A program made the translations under genes and the position numbers. Below the pieces are notes generated by a model. That model did not search any database. It was not told the origin of the DNA and saw only the letters and a list, made by a program, of their open reading frames with translations. From Candidatus Tayloriibacteriota bacterium (lineage in GTDB: Bacteria > Patescibacteria > Paceibacteria > UBA9973 > UBA6065), in contig JACRJQ010000007.1 in the NCBI GenBank assembly GCA_016215405.1, positions 124,001-188,000 of the forward strand: a DNA stretch of 64,000 nucleotides, in the 5' to 3' direction. This document shows positions 14,960 through 22,800 of this stretch, piece after piece; position 1 is the first letter of the stretch, and each line of letters begins with the position of its first letter.

Positions 14960-15982
14960 TTAGGCAGAGGTCTGTAGTGGAATATATACGGGATTGGATT
15001 CAAAGTGCTTCTTGAGGGCTACATATGCTGCCTCAGAGTAGCGCTGTACGAAACTTTTCTTTCCGACCTTAATCTCTTGGTGGAAATTATTATCCCCTCT
15101 CATGTTAAGCACCTTAGCGGTCCTAACCACAACATTACGGCCCTTACCTAGCTTAGTTGCTAACTCAGTAGTTAAGTAGGGGTAATCCACCGCGACCTCT
15201 GTCTTCTTTGTCATTACGACAGGCAAAGCTTGTTTCGAGTTTTGATTTCCCTTTCGAATATCAACATTTACAGTATAGCCACGAGGCGCTTGAATAAAGA
15301 CGACCTTCAGTTGTTCTGAATCTTTCATGTAGTTCGAGAGATTAAGTCGATCCAAAATTAGCCTTCTTCCATTTTTAAATTTTCTCTCAAAATCGTCTTG
15401 ACTCATATAAGTCGAACCAGAATAACTGACTCCGCGTTCGAGAAGCCAAAGGAGTTTTTTAGCATCCGTATTTTTTCTATATTTTTTTATGAGCACACTA
15501 ACCCCGTCTGCATAAGTCACCGTATCCTCAAAAGAGATAGAAAGAAAGGTTTTTTCAGTGATCTTAAGGACATTACGGAAATGCTTTCTGGCTAGATTGT
15601 TAAAGGTTTTATACGCACAATAGATTACGTGCTGCAAAATATCGTTCGGTATTTCAGGTAGAAATGAATGCGCCGCCTCATTTCTGAATGAAATTAACTG
15701 CTGAATTGTTTGAGCCTCGATTTCAGAAATCTCTTGTTTAACTAAAAGCTTTGAAATTGCTTTTTCAGCCGGAATTGTGGGATTTCTATTATCGCCTCTT
15801 ATAGACTCTCCGAGTTTCAATAAAACTGCCTTTGCTAAAAGTTCAACTGCGTTTGTCATGAGAATTAAAGATTGCTGCTTTCTGTATTCTCCGATTACAG
15901 AGTTATAAGAGTGAATAGCGGCAAGTAACGCGCTTGAAGCACTGTTTACATATCTTGTGCGAATATATATTGCCTTAGCCAT
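14960..15982 (-). CDS. DUF3644 domain protein with HEPN-like motif
   Basis: The 340-residue protein carries the DUF3644 pattern: NAVELLAKAVLLKLG (residues about 45-59), then QQLISFRNEAAHSFLP near residue 100. The RNEAAH segment fits the R-x4-H signature of HEPN-fold RNases, so a toxin or defence nuclease role is possible but inferred. The C-terminal half (after about residue 210) is unrecognised. The ATG at 15982 (MAKAIYIRTRYV) is preferred over one six codons upstream. Base composition is visibly AT-richer than the ribosomal genes around it, suggesting transfer into the S10 region. Confidence 0.8.
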   Translation of the reverse strand: MAKAIYIRTRYVNSASSALLAAIHSYNSVIGEYRKQQSLILMTNAVELLAKAVLLKLGESIRGDNRNPTIPAEKAISKLLVKQEISEIEAQTIQQLISFRNEAAHSFLPEIPNDILQHVIYCAYKTFNNLARKHFRNVLKITEKTFLSISFEDTVTYADGVSVLIKKYRKNTDAKKLLWLLERGVSYSGSTYMSQDDFERKFKNGRRLILDRLNLSNYMKDSEQLKVVFIQAPRGYTVNVDIRKGNQNSKQALPVVMTKKTEVAVDYPYLTTELATKLGKGRNVVVRTAKVLNMRGDNNFHQEIKVGKKSFVQRYSEAAYVALKKHFESNPVYIPLQTSA

Positions 15983-16077
15983 AGAAAAAGGGTAACACAA
16001 AACCCTCTTTTCGGTGGGTATTGCTTTGATTTACCGAATCCAGTCACTCTTTTTCGAATTTTCAGCGAAATATGAGC

Positions 16078-16097
16078 ACCTCAACCGGTTGAGGTGT
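16078..16097. repeat. 20-bp perfect palindrome
   Basis: CACCTCAACCGGTTGAGGTG is self-complementary. It lies between the pseudopilin stop and the DUF3644 start. It has no loop or T tract, so it could be an operator or a weak terminator; nothing else supports either. Confidence 0.4.
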
Positions 16098-16131
16098 TTG
16101 AGAGGGCTATGTTGAGCCAAACAATGAATCG

Positions 16132-16626
16132 CTATATATGACAATCATTGAACGGCACGGTTTGGTCTATGCCGCTGAAATCGAGGCGGTCTGCGACGTT
16201 GGGATAGCGGATGGTGCCAGCGTTCGCGCCGTCTCCCCTATCGAGCATCTGGTCGAGAAGGCCCGCGAGGGTCGCTGTCGGAGCCTGTACGGATATAGAG
16301 AACGTGGTCGGAGCGGCCGGCGGATAGCTGTGCTCCCAGTGATACGGCGTGCCGAGAGGAGAGGTCGGCCATTTGAAATACGGCGCGGACCAGCCTGTCT
16401 CGTCGCCTGAGTTCCAGTCGTGGTCGAAGCACGGGTACGCCCCGGAGTTATCGGCCTGATAGAGGATCAGAGCCTTCCTGATCTCCGAGAGGTCGCGGGC
16501 GATGCGGGTCGCTTTCGCCTTGTCGCGCGCCGTGTTGAGAGCGGAAAGGACCACAGACGAAAGCAGAGCGATTATGGATATGACGACGAGGAGCTCGATG
16601 AGGGTAAAGCCGCGACGCGAAGGCAT
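16132..16626 (-). CDS. Type IV pilus/type II secretion pseudopilin (GspG-like)
   Basis: It has a class III prepilin signal: MPSRRG followed by FTLIELLVVISIIALLSSVVLSAL, with cleavage expected after Gly6 and Glu at mature position 5. A soluble domain with AKATRIARDLSEIRKALILYQADNSGAYPC follows, typical of GspG-like pseudopilins, and two cysteines (in YPCFDH and NDCHI) could form a disulfide. It is 164 residues. A TATAAT box (16633-16638) ends 6 bp before the ATG, so the mRNA is probably leaderless. It is isolated inside the ribosomal cluster, away from the pilus genes at 43-51 kb. Confidence 0.85.
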   Translation of the reverse strand: MPSRRGFTLIELLVVISIIALLSSVVLSALNTARDKAKATRIARDLSEIRKALILYQADNSGAYPCFDHDWNSGDETGWSAPYFKWPTSPLGTPYHWEHSYPPAAPTTFSISVQAPTATLAGLLDQMLDRGDGANAGTIRYPNVADRLDFSGIDQTVPFNDCHI

Positions 16627-16641
16627 AGATGGATTATAGCA

Positions 16642-16663
16642 AAAGCCCTGCGGGTGCAGGGCT
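16642..16663 (-). terminator. Terminator hairpin overlapping the pseudopilin promoter
   Basis: AGCCCTGC and GCAGGGCT form an 8-bp stem with a T tail (minus strand) immediately before the TATAAT box of the pseudopilin gene. It probably ends transcription of the small upstream gene. Confidence 0.65.
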
Positions 16664-16684
16664 CGGAAATCTTTTTTGGCGCTT

Positions 16685-16921
16685 TCAGGCGGCGTGCCTT
16701 GTGCGCGGCTTGCGGCCGTTTTTGCGGCAGGCTTTGCGGTAGCGGCGCATGACGGCTTTGGGGTCTGAATGAGGGCTCGCCTCGAGGGCGGCTCCGGCGA
16801 ACAGGACGCGGACGACGTGACCGCACTCGTGCGCGGTCGAAACGGCTTGGCGGGCCCCTTTCTGGAGGCTCGTGCCGGGCGCGATGCAATCGCGCAAGGG
16901 AGGGATGGGTGAGGTATACAT
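16685..16921 (-). CDS. Small hypothetical basic protein
   Basis: The 78-residue reading frame has its own downstream terminator and a TAGGAT box about 17 bp before the ATG, which argues that it is real. The product contains AVSTAHECGHVV near residue 26 and a strongly basic end, VMRRYRKACRKNGRKPRTRHAA, suggesting nucleic-acid binding. No family is recognised. Two cysteines and several histidines are present but do not form a standard zinc motif. Codon use looks like the host's. Confidence 0.45.
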   Translation of the reverse strand: MYTSPIPPLRDCIAPGTSLQKGARQAVSTAHECGHVVRVLFAGAALEASPHSDPKAVMRRYRKACRKNGRKPRTRHAA

Positions 16922-16964
16922 GAGGCGAACGGGTTCAGATCCTAGTTAACCACTATTCCGGAAA

Positions 16965-16996
16965 AAGAAAAGCCCCGCTGTCGCGGGGCTTTTCCT
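16965..16996 (-). terminator. Terminator after rplB
   Basis: AAAAGCCCCGC and its complement form an 11-bp stem with loop TGTC just beyond the rplB stop. It ends the rplC-rplD-rplW-rplB unit before the inserted genes. Confidence 0.85.
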
Positions 16997-17000
16997 TGTT

Positions 17001-17855
17001 TTACTGAATGGAGTTTCGATCCTTTCCGACTTTTCGCCTCGAGACGATGAAGACGTTCGAGTACTTCTTCGGGGTTCGGGTCTTCTGTCCCTTGCCCGAT
17101 GGCTTGCCCCAGCGGGTCTTGAGCCTTCGGAGACCGCGTCCCTGTCGTCCTTCACCGCCACCATATGGATGGTCCACAGGGTTCTGAGCGGTACCTCGGA
17201 CGGTCGGCCTGATGCCGAGCCATCGCGATCGTCCGGCTTTACCGGAATTCACGAGCCAATGCTCGTCGTTCGATACCTGCCCTATCATCGCGAACGCCTC
17301 CTCGTGGACCTTTCGGACCTCGGTCGAAGGCATCTTGATCATAGTGTAGCCCGCGTCGTTACCGATGACCTGGGCGAAGATTCCTGCCGCGCGCGCGAGT
17401 TTTGCGCCGGACTGAGGCTTGAGCTCGACGTTGTAGACGAAGGTTCCCACAGGGATCTTCTTGAGAGGGAGAGCGTTTCCAGGCTCGAGGGGAGCCGTGG
17501 CGCCTGCGATTATCTTTGCTCCCGGGCGGACGCCCTTAGGGAGGAGGACATATCGCCTCTCGCCATCCTTGTACGCTACGAGGCCGATGAAGCCAGAGCG
17601 GTTAGGATCGTATTCGACGGACTGGACTACCGCTGGGATGTCGCGCTTGTCGAAAGAGAACGTGACGTCTCGATAGAGCCTCTTGTGGCCGCCTCCCTTG
17701 TGGCGGACCGTGACTCGTCCGTGAGCGTTTCGCCCTACGTCGCGCTTTCGGCCGTACGTAAGGGACTTCTCTGGATCTTTCTTGGTGATGTAATCCTTGA
17801 AGTTAACCGTCTGCATCTGCCTCCTGCCGGGGCTCGTTGGTCTATATGTTTTCAT
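17001..17855 (-). CDS. rplB: 50S ribosomal protein L2
   Basis: L2 is essential for peptidyl-transferase centre formation. The 284-residue protein has GRVTVRHKGGGHKRLYRDV, VEYDPNRSGFIGLVAYKDGERRYVLLP, and the signature HPYGGGEGRQGRG near the C-terminus with the catalytic-centre histidine. The length is standard. It is the last gene of the rplC-D-W-B unit; rpsS, normally next, is displaced. Confidence 0.97.
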   Translation of the reverse strand: MKTYRPTSPGRRQMQTVNFKDYITKKDPEKSLTYGRKRDVGRNAHGRVTVRHKGGGHKRLYRDVTFSFDKRDIPAVVQSVEYDPNRSGFIGLVAYKDGERRYVLLPKGVRPGAKIIAGATAPLEPGNALPLKKIPVGTFVYNVELKPQSGAKLARAAGIFAQVIGNDAGYTMIKMPSTEVRKVHEEAFAMIGQVSNDEHWLVNSGKAGRSRWLGIRPTVRGTAQNPVDHPYGGGEGRQGRGLRRLKTRWGKPSGKGQKTRTPKKYSNVFIVSRRKVGKDRNSIQ

Positions 17856-17873
17856 GGCTGTTAATTAGATAGA

Positions 17874-18323
17874 TTAGATGAATTCTATGGTCTGGCCCTT
17901 CTTGAGGTAGACATAGGCCTTCTTGCCCGCGACGGTCTTTCCTCTCTTGCCTCGGACGAACATCGCCTTCGACTTTATCGGGGCGATCGAGACCTTTACA
18001 GGCTCGACCTTGTAAGCCTCCGCGATCGCTTTTGCGATCTCGCGAGAGTTCGCGTCCTTTCGGACCTCGAACGTGTAGACGGCGTTCTGAGAGAGAAGGC
18101 CTGCCTTTTCGGTGACGCGCGGCTTTATGACCGCAGAGCCCTTAGGGAATACGACTCCCTGGACGGCCGCCTCCCTCTTCTCCGCCTTGGTACCGGCCTT
18201 CTTGTCGGCCTTAACGACGGCGACGGCTTTCGTCTCCTTCTTTGCCGCATCCTTCTTCGGGAGCTTAGTCTCGCCCGCAGTCGCGTTGCCGATCTTCTTC
18301 TTTTGGGTGTTGAAAAGTGACAT
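17874..18323 (-). CDS. rplW: 50S ribosomal protein L23 with long N-terminal extension
   Basis: L23 forms the docking site for chaperones and SRP at the tunnel exit. The L23 body begins near residue 65 (AVIKPRVTEKAGLLSQNAVYTFEVRKDANSREIAKAIAEAYKVEPVKVSI). About 60 residues of Lys/Ala-rich sequence precede it, giving 149 residues instead of about 95. The extension is probably disordered and rRNA-facing (inference). Confidence 0.94.
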   Translation of the reverse strand: MSLFNTQKKKIGNATAGETKLPKKDAAKKETKAVAVVKADKKAGTKAEKREAAVQGVVFPKGSAVIKPRVTEKAGLLSQNAVYTFEVRKDANSREIAKAIAEAYKVEPVKVSIAPIKSKAMFVRGKRGKTVAGKKAYVYLKKGQTIEFI

Positions 18324-18332
18324 GGCGGTGGA

Positions 18333-19043
18333 TTAGAGCTTAGCCTCTATGCTTTTAATTGCCTCCGTAGGATTCTCGATGATGATGAAGGTGTGGCCGA
18401 GGAGATCGAGGAGGTTGAGGTTTCGGACCTCGTCTACGACGACGGATCGGACGTTCCTGAAAGACTTCTCCGCGTTCGCGTCCTTCTTCGAAAGCGCGAT
18501 GAAAGCGGCGTTCTTTGGCTTGGTGGAGAGCTTCTCGTGGCCCTTTACCTTTGCGAGCGCGTGAAGGACGGCGGTCGCTTCGGACGTCTTTGGAGCCTTG
18601 AAGGAGAGAGTATCGACGAAGATGACCTGTCCCTCGTGGTACTTCCTAGAGAGGACGGTGAGGAATGCCTTCGCCTTCATCGTCTTGTTTATCTTTCGGT
18701 CGTAGTTCTTGTCGTTGCGAGGACCATGAGCGACGCCTCCGCCGACCCACAACGGGGATCGGGTGGATCCGTGTCGCGCGCGGCCGGTTCCCTTCTGCCT
18801 CCATGGCTTCTTGCCGCCTCCTCGGACCTCTCCGCGGGTCTTGGTGTGAGCGATAGGCTGGCGGGCAGAGGACATCATCGAATGCATGACCTGGTGTACG
18901 AGGTCGGCGTTCCAAGGAAGCCCGAAAGCCTTCTCGGAAAGGGTTATCTTCCCCGCCGATGCGCCCTTCGCGTTGTATATAGTCGCTTCCATCTCCTTTG
19001 TCGCCTTCTTCGTGACCTTCTTCTCTTTGGTAGTTGTATTCAT
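18333..19043 (-). CDS. rplD: 50S ribosomal protein L4
   Basis: L4 reaches into the exit tunnel and, in enterobacteria, represses the S10 operon. The 236-residue protein has the tunnel loop TKTRGEVRGGGKKPWRQKGTGRARHGSTRSPLWVGGGVAHGP and the C-terminal NLLDLLGHTFIIIENPTEAIKSIEAKL. A short Lys-rich N-terminal extension adds about 15 residues. It is 9 bp from both rplC and rplW. Confidence 0.96.
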   Translation of the reverse strand: MNTTTKEKKVTKKATKEMEATIYNAKGASAGKITLSEKAFGLPWNADLVHQVMHSMMSSARQPIAHTKTRGEVRGGGKKPWRQKGTGRARHGSTRSPLWVGGGVAHGPRNDKNYDRKINKTMKAKAFLTVLSRKYHEGQVIFVDTLSFKAPKTSEATAVLHALAKVKGHEKLSTKPKNAAFIALSKKDANAEKSFRNVRSVVVDEVRNLNLLDLLGHTFIIIENPTEAIKSIEAKL

Positions 19044-19053
19044 AGGGGTTTTG

Positions 19054-19677
19054 TTAAGCGACTATAGATACGAGAGCTCCCTTTCGACCAGGAAGAGAGC
19101 CGTGGATAACGAGTTCGTTGGTCTCAGGGCGGATCTGGAGGACCTTGAGGTTCTTTACCGTGACCATGTCGCCTCCCATGCGTCCTGGCATTCGCTTGCC
19201 CTTGTTGACGCGACCGGATCCGACGCGGCCTCGGCCGTTGATCGAACCGACTTCGCGCTCAGAGTGCTTCTGGCCGTGGGTTCGCGAACCGCCCTTGAAG
19301 TGGTGTCGCTTGACCGCGCCTTGGAAGCCCTTGCCTTTCGATTCCGATCGAACGGTGACGCTGTCGCCTACGGCGAAAGTCGACAGGTCGATCTTGTCGC
19401 CTACCTTGAATTTCGCGAGCTCATCGGAAGATACGCAGAACTCGCCGATGTTGCGGAAAGCGGCGCCCTTGAGGTGCCCCTTTACTGCCTTCGTGAGGCG
19501 CGACTCCTTTTGGTCTCCGAACCCGACCTGAAGAGCGGTGTATCCGTCCCTCTCTACCGTCTTTACCTGAGTGACCGTGACCGGACCCGCCGAGAGGACC
19601 GTCGCCGGATAGGCGCGGCCGTCTGCGTCGAAGATCTGAGTCATGGCCTTTTTAGTGCCAAGAATGAATTTCTTCAT
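19054..19677 (-). CDS. rplC: 50S ribosomal protein L3
   Basis: L3 shapes the peptidyl-transferase centre. The 207-residue protein starts MKKFILGTKKAMTQIFDADGRAYPATVL and has the central extension GKGFQGAVKRHHFKGGSRTHGQKHSEREVGSINGRGRVGSGRVNKGKRMPGRMGG. The length is normal. It is the first gene of its unit; rpsJ, normally upstream in the S10 operon, is 1.3 kb away with two unrelated genes between. Confidence 0.97.
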   Translation of the reverse strand: MKKFILGTKKAMTQIFDADGRAYPATVLSAGPVTVTQVKTVERDGYTALQVGFGDQKESRLTKAVKGHLKGAAFRNIGEFCVSSDELAKFKVGDKIDLSTFAVGDSVTVRSESKGKGFQGAVKRHHFKGGSRTHGQKHSEREVGSINGRGRVGSGRVNKGKRMPGRMGGDMVTVKNLKVLQIRPETNELVIHGSLPGRKGALVSIVA

Positions 19678-19735
19678 GTGTTGCGCGAGCGCGGAGCTGG
19701 GGGCTCCGTAGGCTCTCTTAAACCAACCTTTTAAA

Positions 19736-19757
19736 CTAAAAAAGAAGCTGTGCTTCT
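19736..19757 (-). promoter_or_regulatory. Terminator-like hairpin in the rplC leader
   Basis: On the minus strand AGAAGC-ACA-GCTTCT is followed by a T run (19736-19742). It lies about 10 nt after the predicted transcription start and 58 nt before rplC, so it may attenuate the rplC-D-W-B unit. Confidence 0.5.
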
Positions 19758-19767
19758 CGTGGCGAAC

Positions 19768-19796
19768 ATAGTACCTGAAAGGGTCGATTTATGCAA
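19768..19796 (-). promoter_or_regulatory. Promoter of the rplC-rplB unit
   Basis: TTGCAT (19791-19796) and TACTAT (19768-19773) on the minus strand are 17 bp apart. The divergent TATAAT of the hemolysin-III-like gene is at 19803-19808, so the two promoters lie nearly back to back. Confidence 0.7.
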
Positions 19797-19815
19797 ATCC
19801 GCTATAATGGACCGC

Positions 19816-20475
19816 ATGTCGAGATGGAATAACGAGCCAGGGAGCTTCCTCACCCACTTCATCGGGGCGCTTTTCGCGGTAACCGCTCTCGTTCTCCTCA
19901 TCGTCAAGGCCGTAACAGAGGGTTCGGCGTGGCATATCGCCTCCTATTCGATATTCGGCTCCGCCCTCGTCCTCCTCTACCTCGCTTCGAGCGTATATCA
20001 CCTAATCCCTAAAGAAAGCCCGTGGAAAGCCCGCCTGCAGGTCGTCGACCACACGATGATATTCGTCCTCATCGCGGGCACGTACACGCCGATCGCTCTC
20101 ACAGCGCTCCGTGGACCGTGGGGATGGAGCCTTTTCGGCATCGTCTGGGGCCTCGCCCTCGTCGGAATACTCATAAAAGGCATCGCGCCTCTGCGGCGCG
20201 CCGTCCCGCACTCTGTAGTCGTCATCATTTACGCGCTCATGGGCTGGATCGCCCTCGTCGCTATCGTCCCCCTAGTTAGGGCGTTTTCGGGCGGCGCTCT
20301 CGCCCTCCTTTTCGCCGGAGGCAGCGCATACACCCTCGGCATCGTCTTCTTCGCGCTCGATACGGTCATTAAGAGGACGAGCAAGTGGTACGGCCATCAC
20401 GAGATATGGCACCTCTTCGTCATCGCAGGCAGCGCCTGCCATTTCGCGTTGATCTACGGCTTCCTCGTCGGCTAA
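19816..20475 (+). CDS. Hemolysin III/PAQR-family membrane protein
   Basis: The 219-residue protein has seven hydrophobic segments and the family metal-site motifs: SSVYHL (residues about 60-65), DHTMIFVLIAGTYTP (about 77-91) and HHEIWHLFVIAGSACHF near the end. These Ser/His/Asp/His residues are the conserved zinc-site set of PAQR/YqfA proteins. Physiological function in bacteria is unsettled. The ATG at 19816 is chosen because TATAAT at 19803-19808 would start transcription on it, making a leaderless mRNA. It is inserted between rplC and rpsJ on the opposite strand. Confidence 0.88.
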   Translation: MSRWNNEPGSFLTHFIGALFAVTALVLLIVKAVTEGSAWHIASYSIFGSALVLLYLASSVYHLIPKESPWKARLQVVDHTMIFVLIAGTYTPIALTALRGPWGWSLFGIVWGLALVGILIKGIAPLRRAVPHSVVVIIYALMGWIALVAIVPLVRAFSGGALALLFAGGSAYTLGIVFFALDTVIKRTSKWYGHHEIWHLFVIAGSACHFALIYGFLVG

Positions 20476-20479
20476 ACGA

Positions 20480-20504
20480 AAGGCGCGCATTCGATGCGCG
20501 CCTT
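20480..20504. terminator. Bidirectional terminator
   Basis: AAGGCGCGCAT and ATGCGCGCCTT form an 11-bp stem with a 3-nt loop between the convergent membrane-protein and receiver-domain genes. Confidence 0.7.
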
Positions 20505-20510
20505 GGAAAG

Positions 20511-20855
20511 TCATCTGATCACCTCGAGAAGCGCCTGCCGGGCGGATGACATCTTGAGCAGGGCTTTGGCTGGGAATTTCCTGCCGCAATAGGCCTGAGG
20601 CGAAGAGCTCGTGCCGATGATCCTCTCCTTTGGGATAGAGAGCGCCTCGGCTACGTCTTGACCGGTCTTTCCGAGGATGCCCAGGTCGTGGTCCAAAAGG
20701 ACTAGATCCGGCGCGAACTCGGCGATCCTCCGGAGAGAGTCGGCATAGAAGCGCTCTTTGACGCAGACAGGCAAGACTTCGTGCCCGGCGTCCTCGAGCA
20801 CGAGCTCGAAGGCCTCCACGTAATAGGGCTTGTCGTCTACGATCGCGATTTTCAT
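20511..20855 (-). CDS. Receiver-domain protein (single-domain response regulator-like)
   Basis: The 114-residue protein starts MKIAIVDDKPYYVEAFELVLEDAGHEV, giving the acidic pair Asp7/Asp8. LVLLDHDLGILGKTG supplies the phosphoacceptor aspartate near residue 53, GTSSSP the conserved Ser/Thr, and ALLKMSS the lysine. There is no output domain. No histidine kinase is visible in the window, so its partner is unknown. The ATG at 20855 is chosen because the family begins there; a longer frame adds 13 unrelated residues. It lies between rplC and rpsJ. Confidence 0.8.
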   Translation of the reverse strand: MKIAIVDDKPYYVEAFELVLEDAGHEVLPVCVKERFYADSLRRIAEFAPDLVLLDHDLGILGKTGQDVAEALSIPKERIIGTSSSPQAYCGRKFPAKALLKMSSARQALLEVIR

Positions 20856-20892
20856 ATTTCTACCAAAGGTTAGCGCACGCCTCGGGCAAGTC

Positions 20893-20928
20893 AAGGAAAA
20901 GCCCCGCCGTGAGGCGGGGCTTTTCCTT
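20893..20928 (-). terminator. Terminator after rpsJ
   Basis: A perfect 16-bp stem (AAGGAAAAGCCCCGCC and its complement) with loop GTGA lies 10 bp past the rpsJ stop and closes the tuf-rpsJ unit. Confidence 0.85.
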
Positions 20929-20938
20929 CCCTTTCGGG

Positions 20939-21307
20939 CTATATCATCTTCACGTCTATGTTCACGCCGGATGGCAATGAAAGGTTCGTGAGGGCTTCGA
21001 TGATCTTCTGGTTCGGGTTCAAGATATCGATGAGGCGCTTGTGCACTCGCATCTCGAACTGTTCTCGCGCATTCTTGTATACGAACGACGAGCGGTTCAC
21101 CGTATATTTCTTGATCTCCGTAGGAAGCGGTACAGGGCCTAAGACCTGGACGTCATAGCGGAGCGCGGTATCTATGATCTGCTTTACCGAAGCGTCGAGG
21201 ATCTTATTCTCGTACGCTCGGACGCGGATTCGGAGGCGCGGCGCGGAAGCTTCGGCCTTTGGAGCCGCCTTCTTCTTTGCTGCTGGTTTCTTGGTTGCTT
21301 CTGCCAT
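20939..21307 (-). CDS. rpsJ: 30S ribosomal protein S10 with N-terminal extension
   Basis: S10 is a head protein that also serves as NusE in antitermination. The body starts near residue 23 (RLRIRVRAYENKILDASVKQIIDTALRYDVQVLGPVPLPTEIKKYTVNRSSF) and ends with SGVNIDVKMI. About 22 Ala/Lys-rich residues precede it. It follows tuf by 67 bp, keeping the old tuf-rpsJ join of the str/S10 cluster, but is cut off from rplC. Confidence 0.96.
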   Translation of the reverse strand: MAEATKKPAAKKKAAPKAEASAPRLRIRVRAYENKILDASVKQIIDTALRYDVQVLGPVPLPTEIKKYTVNRSSFVYKNAREQFEMRVHKRLIDILNPNQKIIEALTNLSLPSGVNIDVKMI

Positions 21308-21374
21308 ATATGTTCAAGGTCCTAGTCTACTCGTTTCCGCTCGTTTTGCAAGCGAAACGGGCTTTTAGGGTAAC

Positions 21375-22568
21375 TTAGACGGTGATCTTGGTTACGACGC
21401 CTGCGCCGACCGTCTTGCCGCCTTCGCGGATAGCGAATCGCATCTTCTCTTCGAGGGCTACCGGAGCGAGGAGCTTTACCTTGAAGGTAACGGTGTCGCC
21501 CGGCATGACCATCTCGACGCCCGGAGCAAGGGTAACCTCGCCGGTGACGTCAGTGGTTCGAACGTAGAACTGAGGCTTGTATCCGTTGAAGAACGGGGTG
21601 TGTCGGCCTCCTTCCTCCTTCTTGAGGATAAGGACTTCTGCCTCGAACTCCGTGTGAGGGGTGACCGATCCGGTCTTCGCGAGGACCTGTCCGCGATGGA
21701 CATCGTCCTTTGCGACGCCTCGGAGGAGAACGCCGGCGTTGTCGCCCGCCATACCGGACTGGAGCTGCTTGTTGAACATCTCGATACCGGTGATGACGGT
21801 CTTAGACGTAGGCTTGATACCCACGATCTCGACTTCGTCGCCGACCTTGACCTGACCGCGCTCTATACGACCGGTGACCACGGTTCCGCGGCCTTCGATC
21901 GAGAAGATGTCCTCGATAGGCATGAGGAACGGCTTGTCGGTCGCTCGCTCAGGCATAGGGATATAGGTGTCGAGGGTGTTCATGAGATCCTTGATCTTCT
22001 GAGCCCACTCGTCGGTGTTGTCCTTGGCCTCGAGCGCCTTGAGGGCCGAGCCGCGGATAACAGGAGCAGCTGCTCCGTCGAATCCGTACTTCGTGAGAAG
22101 GTCTCGAACTTCTCCTTCGACGAGGTCGATGAGATCCTTGTCCTCTACCGCGTCGCACTTGTTGAGGAAGACGACGATGCGAGGCACGCCGACCTGCTTT
22201 GCGAGGAGGATATGCTCTCGAGTCTGAGGCATAGGGCCGTCGATAGCCGATACCACGAGGATAGCGCCGTCCATTTGAGCGGCACCCGTGATCATGTTCT
22301 TAATATAGTCAGCGTGTCCAGGAGCGTCGATGTGAGCGTAGTGGCGCGCGTTCGACTCGTACTCTACGTGAGCGAGCGAGATCGTAACGACCTTCGATGC
22401 GTCACGGACCGTACCTCCCTTTGCGATGTCTGCGTATGCCTTACCGACTGCAAGACCGTCGCGAGCCTGCGTTGCGAGGATCGCGGTGGTGAGAGTCGTC
22501 TTGCCGTGGTCGACGTGGCCGATGGTGCCTACGTTGACGTGCGGCTTGTTTCGTGTGAATTCTGCCAT
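21375..22568 (-). CDS. tuf: Elongation factor Tu
   Basis: EF-Tu delivers aminoacyl-tRNA to the ribosome. The 397-residue protein has the G1 loop GHVDHGKT (residues about 19-26), DAPGHADYIKNMITGAAQMDGAILVVSA, the NKCD guanine motif and domains II/III ending in GGKTVGAGVVTKITV. The ATG at 22568 gives the family start MAEFTRNKPHVNVGTIGHVDHGK; an in-frame ATG 16 codons earlier adds unrelated residues. It is followed by rpsJ. Confidence 0.98.
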   Translation of the reverse strand: MAEFTRNKPHVNVGTIGHVDHGKTTLTTAILATQARDGLAVGKAYADIAKGGTVRDASKVVTISLAHVEYESNARHYAHIDAPGHADYIKNMITGAAQMDGAILVVSAIDGPMPQTREHILLAKQVGVPRIVVFLNKCDAVEDKDLIDLVEGEVRDLLTKYGFDGAAAPVIRGSALKALEAKDNTDEWAQKIKDLMNTLDTYIPMPERATDKPFLMPIEDIFSIEGRGTVVTGRIERGQVKVGDEVEIVGIKPTSKTVITGIEMFNKQLQSGMAGDNAGVLLRGVAKDDVHRGQVLAKTGSVTPHTEFEAEVLILKKEEGGRHTPFFNGYKPQFYVRTTDVTGEVTLAPGVEMVMPGDTVTFKVKLLAPVALEEKMRFAIREGGKTVGAGVVTKITV

Positions 22569-22750
22569 AGCGTTTTTCTTTTGTAAGTCCGCTAGACTTG
22601 CGCGCGAGATTGGCAAATCAAGAGTACTTACGAAATGAATGATCTAAGCTTCTAATCTTCCCCAAAAGATCGAATTTTTAGGTTCGGCCAATTGAAAAAG
22701 CGCGCAAAATGCGTGAACCACATCATAGCAGAGGAGGAAGAGAAGTCAAA

Positions 22751-22777
22751 CAAAAGCCGCAGCAAGAAGCTGCGGCG
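22751..22777 (-). terminator. Terminator of the 22.8-kb hypothetical gene
   Basis: GCCGCAGC and GCTGCGGC enclose a 5-nt loop, followed on the minus strand by TTTTGTTTG. It lies between tuf and the gene at 22801. Confidence 0.7.
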
Positions 22778-22800
22778 GAGGGCTTCGACCGACTTCGGGA

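Noticed and set aside
16078..16097. Operator or attachment site at the 20-bp palindrome
   Set aside because: A single palindrome with no repeat elsewhere in the gap and no adjacent regulator; kept only as a repeat.
21600..22586. Long plus-strand frame antisense to tuf
   Set aside because: Opposite to a textbook EF-Tu; high GC at third positions explains the open frame.
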